Below, in pieces: positions 8,092 to 17,471 of a stretch of DNA of 43,090 nucleotides. The notes beneath the pieces were generated by a model, which was given only the letters and a program-made list of their open reading frames with translations, did no database searches and had not been told where the DNA came from. The position numbers and the translations under genes are program-made. The DNA comes from a virus. The stretch is from IMG/VR virus record IMGVR_UViG_3300046171_000148, positions 1-43,090 of that record. The stretch is one strand, 5' to 3'. Position 1 is the first letter of the stretch. Every line of letters begins with the position of its first letter.

Positions 8092-9183
8092 TTATCCATC
8101 AAGTGCTACAGTAAGACCAAGAGACATTCCAGGTAGTGACTGCCAAGAAGAACCATTATAGAATTCCATCTTTTTAGATGTGGTATTAAAAATCATAGCA
8201 CCTTCACTAAAAGTGCCAGCATCTCTTTGTGTTGTCGTGTAGATTGGTGGATAAAAAGCAGTTGATGCTTTTAGAGTGGCGGCAGTAATAATACCAGTTG
8301 TATTGATAGAGACTGTCGTACCAATTCCAACAGATGCTTGTCTACCCTCTCTATCACTAAAAACAACCTCTCCAGATGTATCTTGATGTATTCTTACGGT
8401 TGTTGCAGTACCAATGATTATCTCATCAATACCCGTAATTTTTCTCTCATTTGGATCAAGAGTAATTGACCCTGTACCGATTGTCAGAATGCCTGTGACT
8501 CTTGCATCACCTTGAACTAATAATGTAGTATTACCGACACCAATATAAACTGTTCCAACACCAGTGTTAATCGTAGAAACACCAGTGACATTAATGTTGC
8601 TAGCACCACTGATGTTAACTCCGCCGGTAAAAGTAGCAGCAGTTCCAGTAATGATGTTATTGGTAGACGCAACACCAGTTAAACCTGATCCATCACCAGA
8701 AAATGAAGTAACGACACCGACTGCAGTAATACCACCTGCAAGAACATTAATACCACTTCTTGCAGTAACAATACCGATGGAATCTACATTTTTGACATCT
8801 TCATATGTGATAGTTCCGCCAACGGTTACATTTCCAGTAGCCTCAATGTTACCAAAAACAAAAAGAGCAACATCAGACTTTGCGGATGTTGTATTGATAC
8901 CAACAACCTTTGTAGTATGAATTCCTACAGAATCGACACCCCAAGTTCCAGCAGCGCCAACAGCATTGAATTCATCACTACCAATTCCAACCCACTTAGA
9001 TATTTCTGAGTTGTAAATTAAAAGTTTATTATTTCCTGTTGTTTGATCAAATGTTACATCATCAAGATCCTTAATGAATCCTGCTCCACCACCACCCATA
9101 GTGGAAAGTTGAGTTTGAATGCGACTGATGAAGATTCTATAGTGATTAGACAGATCATCCAAAGTAGCAAACTTTTGATCCAT
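8092..9183 (-). CDS. Tail-fibre-like virion protein, C-terminal part of the coiled-coil gene at 10381
   Basis: This 363-residue part begins MDQKFATLDDLSNHYRIFIS and then has a Gly hinge (STMGGGGAGFIKDLDDVT), a long stretch rich in GV/GIxT beta-repeats (VGINTT, GTVYIGVGN, GIDEIIIGTAT), and ends with the fibre-type C-terminus GAMIFNTTSKKMEFYNGSSW. It looks like an elongated beta-structured fibre or baseplate spike. The frame is open upstream of the ATG to about 9528, and that upstream sequence continues the coiled coil of the preceding open frame, including another PEVKYYD repeat at about 9370-9395. The natural gene therefore most likely runs 10381..8092 (about 763 residues), broken by one indel at an A7 run (9527..9533). 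Confidence 0.7.
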   Translation of the reverse strand: MDQKFATLDDLSNHYRIFISRIQTQLSTMGGGGAGFIKDLDDVTFDQTTGNNKLLIYNSEISKWVGIGSDEFNAVGAAGTWGVDSVGIHTTKVVGINTTSAKSDVALFVFGNIEATGNVTVGGTITYEDVKNVDSIGIVTARSGINVLAGGITAVGVVTSFSGDGSGLTGVASTNNIITGTAATFTGGVNISGASNINVTGVSTINTGVGTVYIGVGNTTLLVQGDARVTGILTIGTGSITLDPNERKITGIDEIIIGTATTVRIHQDTSGEVVFSDREGRQASVGIGTTVSINTTGIITAATLKASTAFYPPIYTTTQRDAGTFSEGAMIFNTTSKKMEFYNGSSWQSLPGMSLGLTVALDG

Positions 9184-9511
9184 CGGAGTGAGTGGATCAA
9201 CACCAGAACCAACACTTTCTTTTTCGTCTGGTGGTTCGTTTAGTAAATAATTTTCTTTTAGTTCTTTTAGTTCTTTTTGATCTTTTTTGATTAAAGAAAC
9301 AATATTTCTAATATCTTCAATATTGACTCTTAAAGAATCAATATCTTCTACAATATTAGATACTTCAGTATCATAATACTTAACTTCAGGAAGTGATTTT
9401 ACTTCTTCATTAAGATCATTGAAAAACTTTAAAAGAGCTTCGTCAGCCTTTACACTCTGACTATCAATCTCCTTTATTTGTTCTTGGAGAGATTGTTTTA
9501 GTTTATTTTGC

Positions 9512-10381
9512 TCACTTACAGATAGATTTTTTTAATTTTCTATCATCATCCTTAAACTCTTTGTGATGCTCCCAAATTCTTACAGAAGAATCTCTAAGTT
9601 CTTTGTAAATTTTATCTTTAGTCTCATTAAGATAGATATTTGTATCATTGATACTATTATCAACATTCTTAATGTCAATGTTTAATTCAAATTCTTTCTT
9701 ACCAATAGTCTCATTGAGTTCACTAACCTGATAGTCAATCTTTTCTCTGATAAGATCAAGATGTCCTTGAACCTTATTAAAGTCATCATCGATGATACTA
9801 AAAGTTTTACCAATCCAAGAGAAATCAGGAACCTCCTGAACTTCCTGAATCCAATCAGGAAATGTAGGAATACTTTGATTTACTTCTTCAATTCTTGATT
9901 TTAATGAACTGAGATCACTCTCGTAATATTTTACTTCTGGAAGAGAATTGATTTCTTCCTTTATACGACCAATTTTGTCATAAATGAATTGAATATCTGC
10001 ATCATAATACTTGACCTCCGGGAGCTCAGGTATTTTTGATTCAATTTCAGTTAATTTGTCTTCATTTAAATCTTGAATTTGTGATAATTTATCACTTAAT
10101 TCTTTTAGTTGTTCATCATAATACTTAATCTCCGGTATTTCCGGTATATCCTTTCTTACATCATTTACAAGGCGTACTAATTCTGACCACTCTGGTGCAG
10201 TTTCTGATAAAACAGTTTCAATATCTTCTTCTTCAATCAGTGACTCTTCTTCAACTGATTCTGAAATATAATCTTCTACCGATAGAAGTTCTTCCTCTTT
10301 AACTTCGATAAAATCTTTGTAAGAGGGCAGGTTGCTCTCTTCTACTATATCATTTATTGACGGCAGGTCTTCGTTAGACAT
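9512..10381 (-). CDS. Coiled-coil virion protein, N-terminal part, frameshifted into the fibre-like part
   Basis: The 289-residue frame starts MSNEDLPSINDIVEESNLPS, is highly acidic for the first 60 residues, then becomes heptad-rich coiled coil. It contains three spaced repeats of the form P(E)V/IKYYD (PEIKYYDEQ, PEVKYYDAD, PEVKYYESD); a fourth (PEVKYYDTE) is encoded beyond the apparent stop, in the frame of the downstream part. The frame ends in KLKKSICK at an A7 run; removing one A joins it to KNLSVSEQNK and on to the fibre-like part ending at 8092. The product is probably a trimeric fibre or whisker-like component of the virion. A late-promoter core lies about 45 bases upstream. Exact role not known. 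Confidence 0.65.
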   Translation of the reverse strand: MSNEDLPSINDIVEESNLPSYKDFIEVKEEELLSVEDYISESVEEESLIEEEDIETVLSETAPEWSELVRLVNDVRKDIPEIPEIKYYDEQLKELSDKLSQIQDLNEDKLTEIESKIPELPEVKYYDADIQFIYDKIGRIKEEINSLPEVKYYESDLSSLKSRIEEVNQSIPTFPDWIQEVQEVPDFSWIGKTFSIIDDDFNKVQGHLDLIREKIDYQVSELNETIGKKEFELNIDIKNVDNSINDTNIYLNETKDKIYKELRDSSVRIWEHHKEFKDDDRKLKKSICK

Positions 10382-10422
10382 TCTATTAGTACAATACTTT
10401 GGGATTTCTCTCCCTGAAATAC

Positions 10423-10429
10423 TATTTAT
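10423..10429 (-). promoter_or_regulatory. Late-promoter core before the coiled-coil virion gene
   Basis: The minus strand reads GATAAATA, matching the NATAAATA late form, about 45 bases before the ATG at 10381, in the gap after the 110-residue gene. Confidence 0.5.
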
Positions 10430-10450
10430 CTCCTCTACTTCTTGATGAAA

Positions 10451-10783
10451 TTAAGTAGTGATTCCTGCTGTGACTTCTGCCGTTCCTTCAAGAATTCTTT
10501 CTACAGAACCACCAGATGATGTGATTCTTACATCATAAAGATATCTTCCTGATTTGATATCCACAGATACACCAGAAGTCATGGCAAGAGATACCACAGA
10601 TGTGATGGTATTAATACCAACAGTAAAGGAATGGGACGTTGGAGAAGTTGAATGCTTCTTCAACTTTGACTCTCCAGTGAAACCATTCAAATTCTTCAGA
10701 CTTCCATCAGAATTTTTAGAGATATATGTAAAACTAAAATCAGAAGCTTGTGGTATAACAATATTGACTGACGGGGTAGCCAT
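10451..10783 (-). CDS. Small conserved virion protein (110 residues), Ig-like beta fold suspected
   Basis: It starts MATPSVNIVIPQASDFSFTY and has the alternation of short beta strands expected of a compact beta sandwich (SGRYLYDVRITSSGG, then VERILEGTAEVTAGITT at the end). Similar short proteins lie between gp16 and gp17 in marine T4-like phages and are usually called hypothetical structural proteins. No catalytic motif is visible. A late-promoter core overlaps the end of gp16 just upstream. The assignment as a virion protein is inferred from position and fold character. Confidence 0.6.
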   Translation of the reverse strand: MATPSVNIVIPQASDFSFTYISKNSDGSLKNLNGFTGESKLKKHSTSPTSHSFTVGINTITSVVSLAMTSGVSVDIKSGRYLYDVRITSSGGSVERILEGTAEVTAGITT

Positions 10784-10799
10784 TTTATTATCTTTTTAG

Positions 10800-11207
10800 T
10801 TATTTATCTGGTGTGTTGTTCTTCAAGAGTTTCTGCAACTCTGCTGTAGAGCCAACAAACAATGCGTTATTCACAGTTGTCGGACCTTTAGTGTCTTTCT
10901 CTTCCTGAACATCTTTTAACTTCTGTTGGAGTGTTAGGAGTTTATCTGTGGCATCTGCCACATTCTTAATCAACTGACCTGCGACTTCATACGCACGAGG
11001 CATCTCACTCTCTTGAGCCAGTTCAAGGATACCATCGATAGCTTCCTGCCCTTTCTCAATGATTGAATAGAGATTACCCCTGGTGTATTCGTAATCTCTC
11101 TTGATATCCTCTGAACCGGATTTGATTTTTTCAATCTTCCTTTCCGTTACTTCTACTTCTGTTGGCTCAACGTCAAAAGCTTCATCAAGTTTCTCATACT
11201 TAGTCAT
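10800..11207 (-). CDS. 16: Small terminase subunit gp16
   Basis: The 135-residue product starts MTKYEKLDEAFDVEPTEVEV and is mostly helical, with the segment IKRDYEYTRGNLYSIIEKG and a long central helix pair (ELAQESEMPRAYEVAGQLIK, then NVADATDKLLTLQQKLK) typical of T4-like gp16, which forms a ring that regulates the large terminase and recognises DNA for packaging. T4 gp16 is 164 residues. It follows gp15 with an 8-base gap and precedes the accessory virion genes and gp17, the conserved T4-like arrangement, though three genes separate it from gp17 here. Confidence 0.88.
   Translation of the reverse strand: MTKYEKLDEAFDVEPTEVEVTERKIEKIKSGSEDIKRDYEYTRGNLYSIIEKGQEAIDGILELAQESEMPRAYEVAGQLIKNVADATDKLLTLQQKLKDVQEEKDTKGPTTVNNALFVGSTAELQKLLKNNTPDK
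10801..10807 (-). promoter_or_regulatory. Late-promoter core overlapping the gp16 stop codon
   Basis: The minus strand reads GATAAATAA: the last codons of gp16 (Asp-Lys-stop) spell the late-promoter core. The ATG of the next gene is at 10783, so a transcript starting here would have a very short leader. Confidence 0.4.
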
Positions 11208-11215
11208 GGGTTACC

Positions 11216-12217
11216 TCAAAAAACACTACCACTAAATCCGAAGTCATCTCCGAATTCAATCAACTTGTTATCTTCCTTGGTGATACTGTAAACATCTGTA
11301 CCAAGAACATGAATAGAAGCCTTGGTATTATCCTGACCTCTCTTAACTCTCATGCTGTCACCAACAACCTTTTCAACGAACATCTCTTCAGTACCAACAT
11401 AAACATAAGTACTTTCAGTGACACCACCAGGATTTGTGATCTTGATAGTTGTTTGTGAGATATCAACATCCTCATCCAAGTTACTAATCAAACTATTGTC
11501 ATAGTCCTTAGTAGCTCTTGGTGTGACCTGATATGTAAGGTCTCTTGTTGCAACTCCACCACCCTTGGAACCAGCAAGATAACCAACGGTAACCTTTCTG
11601 ATAATGTCTCCTGAAACGTCAGCAATAGGACCAAACAGATAGGTCTTAGCTGTGAATTGAAGTGTGTATACTAAAGCTCTTCGGGTTTCAAAGTTACCCT
11701 CATAATCATCATCCATACTCACACTATCAAGGACAATGGGAACATCCCTAATCTCATTCAAATTACCAAGAAACTTGATTGAGAGATTGTATTGTGGTTG
11801 AAAGTATGGAAGAATCTGTTCGACGATTTGTAACATATCATCGTTCAGTTTCGTATAGACGGAGAGTTCAAATCCCATATTATAAGGGACAGGAGAATAC
11901 ACTCTCTTAATCTCACTACCGTCAGGTGTCCTAGTTACAAATGTTTGATTCTTTGTTGTTTTCCTTGAAGGGTCATAAGTGAGTGATTTAAACTCAAATG
12001 ACATTCGAGGAAGAGTAATCTGAGTAGGACGATTCAGATTAGCTTCTTGTTGCATACGAGCAAGAAACTTTTGAGTAGGTCCATAAGCAATAGGAACCTG
12101 AATCACACTCACGGCTTGGTCTGAGTCGTTCTGGTGTTGAACTTCTATACCGTTGAAGAGTGATCCAAACCCAATAATTGTGGATCTAAGAATCTCATTA
12201 TAGAAATACTCAAACAT
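11216..12217 (-). CDS. 15: Tail completion and sheath stabiliser protein gp15
   Basis: The 333-residue product starts MFEYFYNEILRSTIIGFGSL and contains conserved T4-like gp15 stretches: VPIAYGPTQKFLARM, LPRMSFEFKSLTYDPSRK, SPVPYNMGFELSVYTK and QFTAKTYLFGPI. In T4, gp15 caps the top of the tail tube and sheath and makes the joint to the head neck. T4 gp15 has 272 residues; the extra C-terminal 90 or so residues include VYVGTEEMFVEKVVGDSMRV followed by KRGQDNTKASIHVLGT, a module that also appears in the giant baseplate-region proteins of this window. Located between gp14 and gp16, as expected. Confidence 0.9.
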   Translation of the reverse strand: MFEYFYNEILRSTIIGFGSLFNGIEVQHQNDSDQAVSVIQVPIAYGPTQKFLARMQQEANLNRPTQITLPRMSFEFKSLTYDPSRKTTKNQTFVTRTPDGSEIKRVYSPVPYNMGFELSVYTKLNDDMLQIVEQILPYFQPQYNLSIKFLGNLNEIRDVPIVLDSVSMDDDYEGNFETRRALVYTLQFTAKTYLFGPIADVSGDIIRKVTVGYLAGSKGGGVATRDLTYQVTPRATKDYDNSLISNLDEDVDISQTTIKITNPGGVTESTYVYVGTEEMFVEKVVGDSMRVKRGQDNTKASIHVLGTDVYSITKEDNKLIEFGDDFGFSGSVF

Positions 12218-12259
12218 CGTCCTATAGTTTAGATATACTACTATTTAACAAGATAATAT

Positions 12260-13687
12260 TTAAGGATCCCCAAAAGGATTACTATCAGTGAAATCAAGTA
12301 TCTTATTTGATTCTGTTTGAATATTATCATTGTCTGCGAATGGTGTAACTAAGTCATCAACAATCTGTGATCTGAGTGCATAACAAGCACCGGACTCTTG
12401 TCCGATAACAAGTTCATTTCCTGAGAATGTTCCGTCAACAACTTTGATAGTAAGTTCGAGACTTGTTCCGTCCCAAGAGTTAACCCTAGCTGTGGTTCCT
12501 GATGTTCCTCCAGTAACAACTTCATTGAAGATATAAGTCCCAACGCCGACAGTAGCTCCAAGTCCAACAGGATTGTCAATAGTTACACTAGTGATAGTTG
12601 TAACTCCTGTAAGATTGTAGTTTTCACCACCATATCTAATATAACCTGCGGTGACAACACCAGCGTTATTGATGACACCATAACCAAATCCAGTACTAAC
12701 ACCAGTAGTATTTCCACCACCAACAACAAAAGTAAAGTTTGGACTTGTAGTATAACCTGAACCACCACCTGTAATGGTTACAAACTGAATAGAACCATTG
12801 GTCGATATACCACTAGTTGCTGTAGCGCTATTGCCATTATCATTTCCAGATGGAGTGATACTCACCATAGGTTTGACAGTGTACCCACAACCAGCATTTA
12901 CTAGATCAATAGCCTCAATCATACCACCATACATACCATCGCACTGAATATACTCATTTGTGATAGATGCAATACCAACTGTAGTCGTTCCTGGTGAGGA
13001 AGATATTCCAATTTCTGGTCTATATGAGTATTTTTTACCCATATTTGACATACTAATGAGATTTACAGCACCCAAAGTACAAATTCCAGCAGTTGCAGTC
13101 GCTGTAACAGCTGCTCCAATCATGTTTAGAGTCTGAATATAACCAAAATCGACCAAATTATCATCAATTTTACTAACTCCAGTGTCTACAACCTCATCTT
13201 CGTAACGGAATAGTTCGCAAGTAAGTGTATAGACGTAGTTTTTCTTTAATTGATAGAAAGGTTGCTCATGTTCTACGAATTTTATCTCAAAAATACGGTC
13301 TCCAAGAGGAAAATAGATCAAATCTCCTTCTTTTGGACGTGAAGATAACCCAATATTGGGTAAATTTTCAATTAAAGGGGAAATATAGTTCTCATACCTC
13401 TCTCTAGAGATAATTAAAGTGCAATCATCCTTATCTTCAATACCAAATCTAGATAAAAGTGTTCCCTGACCACCAAATCCTTCATAAGAATCCAGATATG
13501 CTTCTAAAGGATAGGCAGAATCGAATTTAGATTCGATAACTTCCTTAATTATTGTATTAGTTGTTATATATTTGCGAGGCAAGTAATAGCACTCGATACC
13601 ATACATCCTCAACTGCTCGTTGATAAGACTTTGTACAAGTCCTTGTTCCGACTTTGTACCGTTTAAAAAGAAAGGATTAAGTGCCAT
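12260..13687 (-). CDS. 14: Neck protein gp14
   Basis: The start is set at the ATG at 13687 (MALNPFFLNGTKSEQGLVQS), which overlaps the end region of gp13 tightly; a TTG three codons earlier is less likely. Conserved parts are YLPRKYITTNTIIKEVIESK, AYPLEAYLDSYEGFGGQGTL, KEGDLIYFPLGDRIFEIKFV and YTLTCELFRYEDEVVDTGV. With gp13 it seals the portal and connects head to tail. The product (475 residues) is much longer than T4 gp14 (256); the additional C-terminal half carries beta-rich modules with NAGCGYTVKPMVSITPSG and GGGSGYTTSPNFTF, motifs also found repeatedly in the giant structural proteins. Confidence 0.9.
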   Translation of the reverse strand: MALNPFFLNGTKSEQGLVQSLINEQLRMYGIECYYLPRKYITTNTIIKEVIESKFDSAYPLEAYLDSYEGFGGQGTLLSRFGIEDKDDCTLIISRERYENYISPLIENLPNIGLSSRPKEGDLIYFPLGDRIFEIKFVEHEQPFYQLKKNYVYTLTCELFRYEDEVVDTGVSKIDDNLVDFGYIQTLNMIGAAVTATATAGICTLGAVNLISMSNMGKKYSYRPEIGISSSPGTTTVGIASITNEYIQCDGMYGGMIEAIDLVNAGCGYTVKPMVSITPSGNDNGNSATATSGISTNGSIQFVTITGGGSGYTTSPNFTFVVGGGNTTGVSTGFGYGVINNAGVVTAGYIRYGGENYNLTGVTTITSVTIDNPVGLGATVGVGTYIFNEVVTGGTSGTTARVNSWDGTSLELTIKVVDGTFSGNELVIGQESGACYALRSQIVDDLVTPFADNDNIQTESNKILDFTDSNPFGDP

Positions 13688-13688
13688 A

Positions 13689-14537
13689 TCAACCAATCAT
13701 ATCCATAGGAGGAAGTTCATAATTAAATGTCATTCTCTCACGAATTATTTGTAATTCCTTTTCAGCATCATCATAAATTTGTCTACCATTGAACTCAATA
13801 CCACCGGGTAGCTTCACACCTTGGAACTTGATTAGGTTCATACCCCACTGTCTCTTAATGAGTGAAGTTAGATATGGTTTTAAGAAAGAATCATTCCAGA
13901 GTCTTGAGTAATCTTCTCCATCAAGTCCTCTGTAACACTCAATAATCAAAAACTCGTCCACTTGCAAGTTGCTCCAGTCAACATCTAGATACATCCTGTC
14001 AGATCTTTGATTAAATCTAATCTGTTTATGAGTATTGAGGAGAAAGTTCATTGTCTCCAAATAACTCATAGTCATCGAATATGATAATAGGTCGAATCCA
14101 GCACCACCCCATAGGTTGACACCACTCAACATATACTGATATTTAACATTGAAGATTCCAGATCCAGCTGCGGTGGAATTAAATTGGAATACTTTATTGA
14201 CTCCAATAATATTAGAAGGAACTTGTAGGTAGTTACTATTCTCATAGTATGTAAATGTTGTAGCAGTTCCAACAATACTAGTAGTTGCACTAGTAGAAGC
14301 AATTCCTACTGATGAATCACCTGGTCTTGCTTTTCCTCTATCAATATCGTCTTGTGTGATCTGATACTTCAGATATACTTTCTCTACACCATCAAAGTGT
14401 CTTTCTTGAAAGTATTGAATAGCATCATCAACTAGATCGTCAATTTGTTCTTCGGCAACGTTGACTTCCAATACAGGAGCACCAAGTTGTCTAAGACAAT
14501 AGTCAACTAATTCTTGTCTATTAGTAGGTTGAGCCAT
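13689..14537 (-). CDS. 13: Neck protein gp13
   Basis: The 282-residue product starts MAQPTNRQELVDYCLRQLGA, then PVLEVNVAEEQIDDLVDDAI and QYFQERHFDGVEKVYLKYQI, the strongly conserved N-terminus of T4-like gp13. Further conserved parts are NLWGGAGFDLLSYSMTMSYL and the C-terminal GGIEFNGRQIYDDAEKELQI. Gp13 binds the portal after packaging and helps close the head for tail attachment. T4 gp13 is 309 residues. It is followed directly by gp14, and a late-promoter core overlaps the end of the small gene upstream. Confidence 0.92.
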   Translation of the reverse strand: MAQPTNRQELVDYCLRQLGAPVLEVNVAEEQIDDLVDDAIQYFQERHFDGVEKVYLKYQITQDDIDRGKARPGDSSVGIASTSATTSIVGTATTFTYYENSNYLQVPSNIIGVNKVFQFNSTAAGSGIFNVKYQYMLSGVNLWGGAGFDLLSYSMTMSYLETMNFLLNTHKQIRFNQRSDRMYLDVDWSNLQVDEFLIIECYRGLDGEDYSRLWNDSFLKPYLTSLIKRQWGMNLIKFQGVKLPGGIEFNGRQIYDDAEKELQIIRERMTFNYELPPMDMIG

Positions 14538-14556
14538 TATTTAAACAACTTTTTTT

Positions 14557-14778
14557 CTATTTATCTACTAGTTGAACCAGTAGATTCTTAATATCTGTGA
14601 GATCACCTTTGATCTCTTCTACTTTAGTTTCTAAGTTATCAATTCTCTGTTTATCAGTGAGAAGTTTCTCTCTGTTTGCAACATAGGCTTGATATCCTAC
14701 ACTATCTGTATTCACGATGGCCGTTGAAGAACCATCGCGATACAGATTTCTATGATCTTTGACCGGAATCTTACTCAT
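14557..14778 (-). CDS. Small coiled-coil protein (73 residues) before gp13
   Basis: It starts MSKIPVKDHRNLYRDGSSTA and ends with a heptad-patterned helix, RIDNLETKVEEIKGDLTDIK then NLLVQLVDK. Similar short proteins precede gp13 in marine T4-like phages. Its ATG overlaps the stop of the DUF4815-type gene by one base (TAATG), pointing to coupled translation. A role as a minor virion or assembly factor is inferred only from its position. Confidence 0.65.
   Translation of the reverse strand: MSKIPVKDHRNLYRDGSSTAIVNTDSVGYQAYVANREKLLTDKQRIDNLETKVEEIKGDLTDIKNLLVQLVDK
14558..14564 (-). promoter_or_regulatory. Late-promoter core overlapping the stop of the 73-residue gene, before gp13
   Basis: The minus strand reads GATAAATAG, formed by the last codons (Asp-Lys-stop) of the small coiled-coil gene. 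The gp13 ATG lies about 20 bases downstream. Same arrangement as the one at 10801. Confidence 0.5.
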
Positions 14779-17471
14779 TATGCTAGTGAAATCGCTCTGA
14801 AGTTTCTAATCATTGGAACAGTTGCTTGATTCCTAGAAGTACCAATTACCTTAATCCTAAATGATTTGAAAGGTGATAGTTGATCTACACTAAACTTGTA
14901 TTCTTTATAAGCACTAATATTAGGTTTGGGAGTAACAAGATCAACTTTGGGTACATTTAGATCAGGATTTCCATTACTATTTCCTTGACTTAGAATAGTT
15001 CCATTTGGATTAAAGTTTCCAAAACCAGGGAAAGGAACAAAGATTACATTATCAACAGGTCCATCTTGATTGAGTGCGTAGAAACATCTCAAATCCGATT
15101 CAAGTGGTACATATCCATCTAAGAACACTTGTAGAGCAGATGCTGGATTCTCAAGAGCCACATTCTTAGTCACATAGAAGAATCTATTAGGATCGTTTGT
15201 TGTAGAATTTACTCTAGGATCAGTAGCGTAATCTGTAATGGGTTCATCAATTCTATTTGTAGTAAAGACAACAGAAGCTTGATTAATATCAACAGCTGGT
15301 GAAATTCTTGTATCATCAGTGATTAGATCCAAGTTCATTGTGAATGACTTATTGCCAGGAAGTTCATCCAGATAAAGATTTTCATTAACACCAGAAGCCA
15401 CAATTCTTGGTTCGGAGAAGAAGTTTTCCTGCCTCAAGGAAACTTCATTAAATCCTTTATCAACGAATGATGGTTCATCTCCTGATACAGATGTGCCACT
15501 AGTTGTCCTAACAGAAGGTGAGATATTAGTACCTGTTGGTTCCATGGTGTTGATTTTAGGAATGATCATCTCAAAAGGAATATTGTATGTTGCCTTGCCA
15601 GTAGGACCACCACCTTCGATGGTTTCGTTGAAGAAGAGTTTTTTCAGTCCAGATCCACTACGATTTACTCCAATATCAGTATCACTCATATCAAGTTTGA
15701 GATCATAAGTATCAAGAGTAATTCTTTCGTTATTGGTAGTTTCGTTGAGGTTGTGAGTTCTGTTGATCCTTCTCAGTGACACACCATTGAGTTCATACTT
15801 ATAAACAAGGTTGTTTACAGTGTGTCTACCAACCTGTGTGGTATCGATACCTCTAGTGATACCTGTGAGGGTGTTTCCAGCCACTCCAGTATACTTGATA
15901 ACCTCACTACCAATCTTCACATATCCAGGGTTAGTTGCCCCAACTCCAATACCCTCAAACTCACCGAAGTTGGTTGGTGAGATAGAACTAGCAATTGAGA
16001 TAGGCGTAGTAGCTGTGAGTGAATACTCAGCAGTTAGTGTAGTTGGTTTTGTTTTAGTATTCAATCCACTAAGAGTTACAACGTTACCAGTTGCGTGCAT
16101 CCCGTGATTTCTGTGGAATACTTTAAAGTGAAGACCATCACTAACTTCTCTAATAGGTGATACTGGAGCAACAACTCCAGGATAGTTGAGAGCCGTAGTT
16201 ACACCACTATTGTTGGTATAGAGAAGACCATCATTTACACCAGTAGAGAATGTGCCCTGAACACCTTCGATAACTAACTCATTCTCTCCGTAAATATCAT
16301 TTACAGAAAGTTTCATACCTTCACCAAGTGAAAGATTGCCAATACTGATAGGTTGTAGAATATCACCAAGTGCATATCCTTTACCACCATTAACAATAGT
16401 AGCTCCAATAGCTACACCATTTTGAATCGTAATGTCTGCGGTTGCGTTAATACCATTACCGGTCAAACTAGTAAGTGCTATACCAGTAAAGGTATAGTGA
16501 CTACCAGAGGAGGGTGTAAAACCAGTACCAACATTCGTAAGTGTTAGTGTACTGGTAACTGAACCAGCTAATCCAACAAATCTACCACTAGCTTCACTAC
16601 CAACCTGTGTAATCAAGTTACCATCAGAAATACCAGTATCTACAACAGTAGTTCCCAGTCCGACTCTGACGGTGTTTGAAGTCATCGAGAGTGGGTTAGG
16701 TTTCATTACCTCATATTCAGCGGGAGGTGCTGGATTGAAGAACTGAACAGAACCATTAGGAACAAAGTCAGCTCTAAACAGTTGGAAGGTAAGATCTTCA
16801 TACTGTGAAGGTGTCCACACAGAAGCGTTCTGTGACTTATACAATGAACCCAGAAGTCTCTGTGTAGAAACAAGAATTTGTCCTTCTTCCCTACCCAATG
16901 TGGATACATCAGACTCACCAAGTCTAGAGATCCATACAGCGTATTCTGTGGAGTTAGAAAGAATAATCATTGCATATTCTCTCTGTCCATTCAGATAAAC
17001 AGGAGATTCAAATGTGAATTTAGTAGCAACACTAGCGTTATCAGATACTGTAATTTCTTCTGGACCTTTAGATACTTCAGAGTATGCCAAGATTTTTTGA
17101 GAAGGAGTACCAAGTTCAACTTCACGAATTTGAACAGTAACAGGAACACTATTCTCTTGAGGAACTCTTTCAAAGTAAATATCCATACTGGTCAAGTAAA
17201 TACCAGTTGGATCATCAACAATAAAAGACTGTGCAAGAGGGTCACTATACTCACCAGTTAGTCTACCATTACCTTGAGTAGAACCTGATTCAAATGATGT
17301 AGATGCAGTAGCAGAATCACCAATAGTTCTAGTTTCGAGGAAACTATCATCAGTTTCAACTCTAGCATTTCTCAGAGAAAGTGTAACTTCCTGAGTATTG
17401 TCCATATCACCTTGTGAGTAGAAGATTTCTTCTGCTGCAGGTTGTAATGACACCAGGAACACGACTATCAA
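14778..17471 (-). CDS. DUF4815-type structural protein, C-terminal part
   Basis: The 897-residue frame from 17471 is a continuation, not a separate gene: it reads SLQPAAEEIFYSQGDMDN and carries the DPLAQSFIVDDPTGIYLTSM segment characteristic of DUF4815-type proteins of marine T4-like phages. The piece from 17643 to 17407 in another frame (APNMILRGVNSN, VTAVRLISDRLGTLIGSF, RLSSSPIDSRVPGVIT) links it to the upstream part, so the full gene is 22413..14778 (about 2,545 residues). It includes a KIGSEVIKYTGVAGNTLTGI-TRGID module shared with gp15, and VNGGKGYALGDIL-type repeats. It probably belongs to the baseplate or peripheral tail structure. One or more indels lie at about 17445-17475. Confidence 0.75.
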   Translation of the reverse strand: MIVVFLVSLQPAAEEIFYSQGDMDNTQEVTLSLRNARVETDDSFLETRTIGDSATASTSFESGSTQGNGRLTGEYSDPLAQSFIVDDPTGIYLTSMDIYFERVPQENSVPVTVQIREVELGTPSQKILAYSEVSKGPEEITVSDNASVATKFTFESPVYLNGQREYAMIILSNSTEYAVWISRLGESDVSTLGREEGQILVSTQRLLGSLYKSQNASVWTPSQYEDLTFQLFRADFVPNGSVQFFNPAPPAEYEVMKPNPLSMTSNTVRVGLGTTVVDTGISDGNLITQVGSEASGRFVGLAGSVTSTLTLTNVGTGFTPSSGSHYTFTGIALTSLTGNGINATADITIQNGVAIGATIVNGGKGYALGDILQPISIGNLSLGEGMKLSVNDIYGENELVIEGVQGTFSTGVNDGLLYTNNSGVTTALNYPGVVAPVSPIREVSDGLHFKVFHRNHGMHATGNVVTLSGLNTKTKPTTLTAEYSLTATTPISIASSISPTNFGEFEGIGVGATNPGYVKIGSEVIKYTGVAGNTLTGITRGIDTTQVGRHTVNNLVYKYELNGVSLRRINRTHNLNETTNNERITLDTYDLKLDMSDTDIGVNRSGSGLKKLFFNETIEGGGPTGKATYNIPFEMIIPKINTMEPTGTNISPSVRTTSGTSVSGDEPSFVDKGFNEVSLRQENFFSEPRIVASGVNENLYLDELPGNKSFTMNLDLITDDTRISPAVDINQASVVFTTNRIDEPITDYATDPRVNSTTNDPNRFFYVTKNVALENPASALQVFLDGYVPLESDLRCFYALNQDGPVDNVIFVPFPGFGNFNPNGTILSQGNSNGNPDLNVPKVDLVTPKPNISAYKEYKFSVDQLSPFKSFRIKVIGTSRNQATVPMIRNFRAISLA

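Noticed and set aside
9527-9533. Classical -1 programmed frameshift at A AAA AAA
   Set aside because: The downstream frame is reached by +1 (or -2), not -1, and removing one A restores the gene, so an indel in a homopolymer is simpler.
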